From positions 3,167,001 to 3,231,000 of the forward strand of contig NZ_CP154260.1 of the NCBI RefSeq assembly GCF_039545795.1: 64,000 nucleotides of DNA, given 5' to 3'. Source of the stretch: Chitinophaga niabensis (GTDB lineage: Bacteria > Bacteroidota > Bacteroidia > Chitinophagales > Chitinophagaceae). The notes below the pieces were generated by a model. It did not search any database. It was not told where the DNA came from and saw only the letters and a program-made list of their open reading frames with translations. This document shows positions 59,301 to 64,000 of the stretch, piece after piece. Positions within the stretch are counted from its first letter, which is position 1; every line of letters starts with the position of its first letter. The translations under genes and the position numbers were made by a program.

Positions 59301-61147
59301 ACCGGTACGGCATCCACCACTTTGGTTACGCCGGCCACGGCCTGCTTCTGTACAGCTACTTTTGCCTCATAAGGCGCCAGTGCTTCTTCTTTCAGCAAGA
59401 ATTGAATGGTATCCTGTGATAGTGAGCTGTTGTATTGCTGCAACGTTTCCTTCAGTGCATTTACTGCATCCACATTCATGTAGCGGATATTCAGCAGATC
59501 GATCACGGCGCCCTGCATGCTGCGGGTTGCTGCCAGCAGTTCCACCAATTGATCCAGGGAGGTAACGGTTACATTCTTAATATCTATCACCAGCTGTTCC
59601 ACCCGCTTTTCCACTGCCTGCAATGCTTCACGGGCGTGCTGGCGTTGTGCCTGCACCTTCGCAAATTCATCGATGGCGGTATCCGCAATTTCGCGGATGC
59701 TGGCCAAAGGCGCAGCCATGTTGAAGGTAGCCTCATCTTTTATCCAGAAGTAGGCATCCAGCAGGTCATTAGCTCTTTTGTAAATATCCTCATACAGATT
59801 TTCGTAACTATCCTCCTTCTGCAGCAGCAGGATCACCTCCTGGCTTTCGCTCATGGCACTTACAATATCCTTGTTCCCGATCTTGTAGAGCACATTGTCA
59901 CTCATGGCGGTATTTTCCTGGAGGGCGGCCGTATAAGGCGTTTGCCAGATCTGCACCTGGTGATGCCTTACCGCTTCATTTTCCGAACGGAAATACACCA
60001 GCGTACCATCATTAAACACCGTGAAGCCATTACAGATGATGGGCGTTTCCACCTGCTGCGCAATCATGTTGTACGACATCAGCAGGTAGGTATTGGTAGC
60101 TTTCTGGTAGAAAATGTACAGAAAATCTTCTCCGTTGGGCGAAGCAATGCTGCGGACAAATTCCAGCCCGGCAATATCCGATTCGAATATTTTGTATTCT
60201 CCGTTCTGGAGATAATATCCGTTGGCGAAAATAACGCCCTGGTTATCCGGCAGCAGTACGCCTGCATCTACCAGTGCGGGGATGGGTACCACCTGTTTGG
60301 TACGCACATTGAAAATATACCCGCGAAATGTCTCCTGGTAGGGCTTTATTTTAATGGCGATGAGGTTGCCCAGATCAGCATAGTGATATTCAGCATCATC
60401 CAGTTGCTGATCACTGTTCTGCACAGGCTCAGAGAAAATACCTTTCCCCGAGTCTGTGTTATTTTCAATTTTGAAAGTGATATCGCCGTGGAGGGCTTCA
60501 ATAAAAACCTTGTCCAGCACTGAAATGTGCGGATGCCTGCCGAGGCGGCGGTTGCTCAGATCCGTCTGTGTCCAGTCGAAATCGTGCTGCGCGGCGCTCC
60601 TTACTTCATGAATACTACGATCGTCCACATACAACAACTGATGTTCTTTTATCAGCCATTTGAATGCTTTTCTGTCGTCCGGGTTCTTGCTAGTCTGGAA
60701 AATCATGTAGAGATAATTTTCCGTGCGCACGAAGCGGGCGAAGATAGAATCGCGGTAGTATTTGTACAGATTGGTGAAATCTGTGATGAAACCGGCATCT
60801 TCTATCAGTACCAGCGGCTGCATCTCAAAGTGGCTGCCACTGAACTTATAGATGCTGAACACATCACTCAGTTTGATATCTTCCCTTAAACCAAAGTGAA
60901 CGTTATAGGCAAATATAGTCAGGTTACCGAGTGCCATAATACCGCGCGCCACACCATTGTTTTCAGTGGTGATGCGCTGGTTGGCGATGAGCTGGAAGCC
61001 TTTGGAATTGAATATTTCCTTACGGGCAGCGTTCAGTTTCGCCAAACGCTGCACCAGGTCTTGCCGCTGCTCATTTAAACGGTTCCGGATGATCTCATAC
61101 GTACCTGCATCCAGTATGGCTGTTGTGTTGTTTTCAGTACCTGCCAT
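56327..61147 (-). CDS. Giant AAA+ ATPase of the flotillin operon
   Basis: A 1,606-residue cytoplasmic protein, often labelled 'DNA repair ATPase' by annotation pipelines, a name the sequence does not support. Residues 1-420 are beta-rich and propeller-like (IFQTSKNPDDRKAF, FVRSIASPNGEDFLYIFYQKATNTYLLMSY). Residues about 440-900 are long heptad-type helices. The AAA+ module is near 1,250: Walker A SPPGYGKTT, Walker B MLYIDDIQH (about 1,314), sensor 1 VVMAGNPYTES, and ANRADVY carrying a likely Arg finger, of MoxR-like type. The gene starts 17 bases after the flotillin stop. It may remodel flotillin or PspA-like assemblies on the membrane. Confidence 0.85.
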   Translation of the reverse strand: MAGTENNTTAILDAGTYEIIRNRLNEQRQDLVQRLAKLNAARKEIFNSKGFQLIANQRITTENNGVARGIMALGNLTIFAYNVHFGLREDIKLSDVFSIYKFSGSHFEMQPLVLIEDAGFITDFTNLYKYYRDSIFARFVRTENYLYMIFQTSKNPDDRKAFKWLIKEHQLLYVDDRSIHEVRSAAQHDFDWTQTDLSNRRLGRHPHISVLDKVFIEALHGDITFKIENNTDSGKGIFSEPVQNSDQQLDDAEYHYADLGNLIAIKIKPYQETFRGYIFNVRTKQVVPIPALVDAGVLLPDNQGVIFANGYYLQNGEYKIFESDIAGLEFVRSIASPNGEDFLYIFYQKATNTYLLMSYNMIAQQVETPIICNGFTVFNDGTLVYFRSENEAVRHHQVQIWQTPYTAALQENTAMSDNVLYKIGNKDIVSAMSESQEVILLLQKEDSYENLYEDIYKRANDLLDAYFWIKDEATFNMAAPLASIREIADTAIDEFAKVQAQRQHAREALQAVEKRVEQLVIDIKNVTVTSLDQLVELLAATRSMQGAVIDLLNIRYMNVDAVNALKETLQQYNSSLSQDTIQFLLKEEALAPYEAKVAVQKQAVAGVTKVVDAVPVDDAVKNIAAGLEMLIDILNSLKIGDTTQTTRIVEKISLIFASLNEVKADLVRVTTALRSKESTGEFYAQLTLLDQSTVNFLDLSTSPEKCEDYFTKISIQIEELESKFADFEEFVNKIADKRDEVIKAFNGKKEMLMAQISKRATALEQIGIRVLKNIENKAQSFSDKASIYAFFSTDLMIDKVRDLVEELKSLGDVAKAENLENLVKVAQESALRNLRDKSELFADGNNIISLGTYKFVVNKQVLDLTIIRRNERLFYHLIGTSFYKEVTSETLYQHRAIWEQELVSENSTVYRSEYLAYQAFAESDYETYINDRTERDYGAAYLKGVHNADALLITKGLKTLQEELGILQFNPAVRVAAQLFWFALEDAVKHKLQQLITAAHTIQESFPQSRRAPFVEKEIADRFNQSLPSPTPVDAQDVADYLCRELAVTQHFTCSQQAAHLRKEFKEYLQAKKRTEVFLRETDNTGFSTIERFYMIRSWLLAFLQSQQDVVDEQYVNEAVCLLLFREHAYREKAAADTLVLEGLKGTHPVIREGGKYVLNFHLFMRKLSEYFETIVPAFAAFSQQKEQLVTQYRQQLKVREFEPKVLNSFVRNRLINEVYFPLIGANLAKQIGAAGNDKRTARMGMLLLVSPPGYGKTTLMEYLAKTMGLHFVKINGPTIGHNITSIDPLEATTSGAREELKKINLSFEMADNVMLYIDDIQHCSPEFLQKFISLADGQRKMDGIFEGESKTYDLRGKRFCVVMAGNPYTESGEQFKIPDMLANRADVYNLGDVIGGSDQLFRLSLIENSVAENSFVQRIANRSFDDLYKLIEGIETGNDLLPELEGNYSAQECDDAVAVLKNILRIRDIVIRVNEQYIASAAMKDAYRTEPAFKLQGSYRNMNKMAGKVVPLMNVEEIDTLIRSHYEGESQTLTSDAEANLLKLKELAGFLSAEETTRWEHIKEIFRKNNKFGGLEANDTSGQMLLQLSTFNEHLEAIANAMNRK

Positions 61148-61164
61148 GCGTTCTCCTGGTATTT

Positions 61165-63192
61165 TTACAACTTCTTATTAGAGATACCCAGACTGTTGGC
61201 CAGTGCCGCCAGGTTCAGCAGTGAAGAGCGGTCGCTTTCCGTGCTGTTCTGCTGCATTTTCAGGAGCAGGCTGGAGATTGTCAGGTTTTTAATATCGTTG
61301 GATGAAATGTTGTATTTATCCGCAAAATCCCGGATGCGTGCCAGCAGATCACCACTATTGGTGCCATCGCCGATGAGGGCAGTTTTGATATGTGTAGCAT
61401 GTTCGCTTTCGTTGATCAGGCGGTCGAAGCCTTTGGCGTTAGATACCTGGTTGATGATGTTCTGGAAGAACATGGTTTCACCACCTACGATATCAATTCT
61501 GGCAGATTTGAGGGCATCGCCGAGTACCGCGGCCTGTGCGTCTGCAATATCTTTCTGGATATTGATCTGCGCCAATGCGATATCTTTTTCCTTGGTGAGC
61601 AGCAATTTGAACTCTTCGTGCTCCTTGCCTACTGCGTCCAGCTTCTTCATGGCTTCCGCTTTTTCTTCTATACCTGCAGCTTCCGCCATGGCTTTTTCTT
61701 TGGTTACTTCAGCCTGGGAAAGCCCTTCTTTCCTTCTCGCTTCCGCCACTTTCTCAATGATGTTGGCATCCGCGATACCTTGTCTTTCTGTAGCTTCTGC
61801 TTTCGCAATCATCACTTCAGCTTCAGACAAACCTACAGCAGCTTCTTCCCTCGCCTGCGCTTCCGCCAGCATTTTGCGGGCTTCCGCTTCCTTGATGGCT
61901 GATTCTTTCTTCGCTTCTGCATCGATCACCATTTGTTTGGCTTTTTCTTCTGCCGCTTTCTTTTCAGCTTCGGCAGCTTTCACCGTGTAGATCAGTTTTT
62001 CTTCTGCCTGCTGGGTAGCCTTGGTGATACCTACTGTTTTTTCACGTTCAACGCCACGGAAGGCTTCCAGGTCTTTTACGCCCTGTTGCTCTTCTACCAC
62101 ACCTTTCTCGAGGCGTACGCGGTCGCGGATCACATCCTGGATATTTTTACGTTCTACCTCCAGGGTTTTCTCCTTTTCGATCTGCGCCAGTGTTACAATC
62201 TTCTCACGCTCGGTGGCTTCCAGGGCACGGTCTTTCTCCACTCTTTCTGTTTCTACCGCATCCGTACGTTGTTTATTTTTCTCCGCAATGATGATCTGGC
62301 GAAGTTTATTTTCTTCCTGAACGGCCAGTGATTCATCTGTTTTAATACGGACAGACGTGGATCTGAGGCGTTCTTCCTCACGCACCTTTATGATCTCTGC
62401 ATTTTCGCGTGCACGGATGTTGTCGATCTCTCTTTTCTGTTTCTCTTCTTTCTCTGCCATTTGACGCTCCAGCTCAAGAATAGCTTCCCGTGCTTCCACG
62501 TCCTGCTTCTTGATCACTTTTTCTTCCTCCCGTTTGATCAGGTTGGCTTTGATATTTTGTTCCGCTGTGAGCTCGGTGATCTTTTTGATACCCTGCGAAT
62601 CGAGAATGTTCTGTGCGCTCAGGAATTTCATTTCCGTTTGCTCCAGGTAGTCGATGGCGCAGTCATCAAGGATATAACCGTTCAGGTCGGTGCCGATGAT
62701 ATTGAGGATCTCTGTTCTGAATTCGCGGCGTGCTTCGTACAGCTCAATGAAATCAAATTTCTTACCAACGGTTTTCAGTGCTTCAGAGAACTTGGCCTCA
62801 AAAAGATTGCGCAGTGTGTCTACATCACTGGCTCTTTCCGTACCAATGATCTGTGCCACGTTCAGTACGTCATCGATGTTTTTGTTCACCCGAACAAAGA
62901 ACGCCACTTTGATATCTGCACGGATATTGTCTTTACAGATCAAACCATCCGTTTCCATCCGGTCAATCTGCAGTTTCTTCACGGATATATCCATGATTTC
63001 CATTTTGTGCAAAATGGGGATCACGTACATACCTCTGTTAAAGGCCACTTTGCCGCCACCCACACCGGTGCGCACAATAGCTTTGCCCTGAGGTATTTTC
63101 CGGTACCATGCGGCGAAGGCATACAGAATAATGAACAACAGAAAAACAACACCGCCAACAAACAGCAAGGTGATTCCTCCTAAAGCTCCCAT
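61165..63192 (-). CDS. Flotillin (SPFH/Band 7 family, YqiK-like)
   Basis: A 675-residue membrane-associated protein. One N-terminal helix (GITLLFVGGVVFLLFIILYAF) is followed by the SPFH domain (IPQGKAIVRTGVGGGKVAFNRGMYVIPILHKMEIMDIS), then a very long coiled coil of about 350 residues rich in Glu, Ala and Lys. It has a C-terminal extension (FADKYNISSNDIKNLTISSLLLKMQQ). Members form large ring or lattice assemblies on the cytoplasmic face and define membrane microdomains. It lies 62 bases downstream of the OB-fold protein gene and 17 bases upstream of the AAA+ gene. Confidence 0.93.
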   Translation of the reverse strand: MGALGGITLLFVGGVVFLLFIILYAFAAWYRKIPQGKAIVRTGVGGGKVAFNRGMYVIPILHKMEIMDISVKKLQIDRMETDGLICKDNIRADIKVAFFVRVNKNIDDVLNVAQIIGTERASDVDTLRNLFEAKFSEALKTVGKKFDFIELYEARREFRTEILNIIGTDLNGYILDDCAIDYLEQTEMKFLSAQNILDSQGIKKITELTAEQNIKANLIKREEEKVIKKQDVEAREAILELERQMAEKEEKQKREIDNIRARENAEIIKVREEERLRSTSVRIKTDESLAVQEENKLRQIIIAEKNKQRTDAVETERVEKDRALEATEREKIVTLAQIEKEKTLEVERKNIQDVIRDRVRLEKGVVEEQQGVKDLEAFRGVEREKTVGITKATQQAEEKLIYTVKAAEAEKKAAEEKAKQMVIDAEAKKESAIKEAEARKMLAEAQAREEAAVGLSEAEVMIAKAEATERQGIADANIIEKVAEARRKEGLSQAEVTKEKAMAEAAGIEEKAEAMKKLDAVGKEHEEFKLLLTKEKDIALAQINIQKDIADAQAAVLGDALKSARIDIVGGETMFFQNIINQVSNAKGFDRLINESEHATHIKTALIGDGTNSGDLLARIRDFADKYNISSNDIKNLTISSLLLKMQQNSTESDRSSLLNLAALANSLGISNKKL

Positions 63193-63254
63193 AGTCTTGA
63201 ATTTGATTTTAATGTTAAGATTGATGTATTTTCATTCAGGTAAGAGAAGTATGC

Positions 63255-63911
63255 CTACACAATATTTGCCAGGTTAACTTCGGGCACTACGATATAATAT
63301 TTTTTATCCGGCGATTCATCCATGATCATCACATCAGCATCGAAACGGATGGCTTCACCGGTTTTGCTTTTTACGTTAATACGCACTACATCCCCCTGCA
63401 CCTTCAGTTCCGCGAATCCAATGGTATCGCCGGAAATGGCAGACAGCATGCGGGCGTTGCGGCCCAGCAGGTCGTACGCCTCTTCCCCGTTATAGCCCAT
63501 AGCATGGTATAGTTTAATGAGTGGCCTGGTAGCGAAGCGGGTAATGATGAAAGCTACGATAATAACAGGTATCAGGATGAAAACGGACATCCAGCCCCAG
63601 GTAATAAGGTTAAACACAATGGACGAGGCCAGCGTAAAAATCCAGGCAATTAGTTTGAAAACAGATAAAACGATCATGAAGGGCACCTTGCCTACATTCA
63701 CAAAGGCCAGCAACTTATCCCAGGTGGAGGCATCACCATCCAGGTCGGCATCGGCATCCACATCCGTGTCAATGCCATCTGCATCCAGGTCTCCATCGCC
63801 CAGCACGTTGCCGAAAATGAGGTTAAAGATCCAGTATATAACGGTAACGCCTGTAGTTACAGTCATAATGGCGTTACTGAGTGGATTAAATAACAGGTCA
63901 ACTATATTCAT
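63255..63911 (-). CDS. YqiJ/NfeD-like OB-fold membrane protein
   Basis: A 218-residue membrane protein, with an N-terminal helix (AIMTVTTGVTVIYWIFNLIFG), then an Asp-rich stretch (about residues 38-61: DGDLDADGIDTDVDADADLDGD), then two more helices (VPFMIVLSVFKLIAWIF, VFILIPVIIVAFIITRF). A C-terminal OB-like domain follows (ARMLSAISGDTIGFAELKVQGDVVRINVKSK). This fits YqiJ-type partners of flotillins. The Asp repeats may bind calcium, by analogy with DxD repeats. It lies 6 bases after the truncated upstream gene. Confidence 0.85.
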   Translation of the reverse strand: MNIVDLLFNPLSNAIMTVTTGVTVIYWIFNLIFGNVLGDGDLDADGIDTDVDADADLDGDASTWDKLLAFVNVGKVPFMIVLSVFKLIAWIFTLASSIVFNLITWGWMSVFILIPVIIVAFIITRFATRPLIKLYHAMGYNGEEAYDLLGRNARMLSAISGDTIGFAELKVQGDVVRINVKSKTGEAIRFDADVMIMDESPDKKYYIVVPEVNLANIV

Positions 63912-63917
63912 AGATCA

Positions 63918-64000
63918 TCAGGAATTATCAGCGATACCCAGTTTTTCTTTGATCGCCTTTAAGTCTTTTTCAATAGATAAAGAGTCGTCTTTTAAAAGTG
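63918..64000 (-). CDS. C terminus of a gene continuing past the window, possibly PspA-like
   Basis: Only the last 26 codons are visible, ending LLKDDSLSIEKDLKAIKEKLG then IADNS and stop. It is helical and acidic/basic-patterned, like the C-terminal helix of PspA/IM30 proteins, which often precede YqiJ/flotillin genes. The evidence is too short for a firm call. It is 6 bases upstream of the OB-fold protein gene, hence in the same operon. Confidence 0.3.
   Translation of the reverse strand, partial: LLKDDSLSIEKDLKAIKEKLGIADNS

Noticed and set aside
59435..60523. A 362-codon plus-strand frame opposite the AAA+ gene
   Set aside because: It lies wholly within the long coding sequence on the other strand, has no family signal and is a by-product of codon bias there.
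62461..63183. A 240-codon plus-strand frame opposite the flotillin gene
   Set aside because: It is a shadow of the highly biased coiled-coil coding sequence; the flotillin frame is unmistakable.
1..64000. CRISPR arrays, tRNA or rRNA genes, insertion sequences, prophage
   Set aside because: I saw no regularly spaced repeats, cloverleaf-like sequences, transposase motifs or phage genes on reading both strands; this is by eye, not a search.

Overview
The window comes from a member of the Bacteroidota, most likely Chitinophagaceae and Chitinophaga-like. The evidence is a SusC/SusD pair, many short lipoproteins with a Cys right after the signal peptide, several plant-polysaccharide glycosidases and esterases, a two-component propeller sensor with an AraC-type output, and upstream boxes of the Bacteroidota type TAnnTTTG in place of -10 hexamers. 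No rRNA, tRNA, CRISPR array, insertion sequence or prophage gene was found. The organism assignment is inference from gene content.

Layout. 1-9.8 kb: a truncated DUF2306 membrane protein, a GH78 rhamnosidase, an S33-type lipoprotein hydrolase, an NTF2-like protein, a thioredoxin-reductase-like flavoprotein, DUF1543 plus dienelactone hydrolase, and a GH127 enzyme. 9.9-14.2 kb: an AraC-type regulator divergent from GH127 and followed by a CE15 esterase, then a TlpA-like protein and a small lipoprotein. 14.3-19.0 kb: susD and susC (minus strand) with no glycosidase next to them. 19.3-22.2 kb: an M35-prodomain-like lipoprotein, another lipoprotein and a GH97 glycosidase. 22.2-24.9 kb: a tight lipoprotein / seven-helix membrane protein / histidine kinase / NarL regulator operon. 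25.2-27.8 kb: a three-gene operon of unknown function. 27.9-33.3 kb: lipoproteins and a GH127-like / CE6 group. 33.3-37.8 kb: a serine hydrolase and a NEW3-domain protein with an ABC-2 exporter. 37.9-43.4 kb: a dehalogenase-like hydrolase, a Crp-family regulator divergent from an HNH protein, and mostly uncharacterised genes. 43.7-51.0 kb: two paralogous GH43 lipoproteins with different binding modules, then a two-component system that is one polypeptide in most relatives but is split here. 51.0-56.0 kb: small proteins, a PQQ-propeller lipoprotein, and a membrane-anchored periplasmic-binding-protein-like receptor whose stop overlaps the start of queE. 56.3-64.0 kb: a minus-strand operon for an OB-fold membrane protein, a flotillin and a 1,606-residue AAA+ ATPase, preceded by the tail of a gene that may be PspA-like.

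How it fits together. GH78, two GH127-type enzymes, two GH43s, GH97, CE15 and CE6 point to attack on pectin side chains (arabinan, rhamnogalacturonan) and glucuronoxylan. Control seems spread over local regulators (the AraC protein, the split two-component system) and not gathered in one polysaccharide utilisation locus. The less-described parts are the flotillin/AAA+ operon, the receptor-queE pair, the seven-helix/kinase operon and the operon with a secreted two-CxxC protein. Short near-leaderless promoters and paired operator-like repeats sit upstream of several genes.
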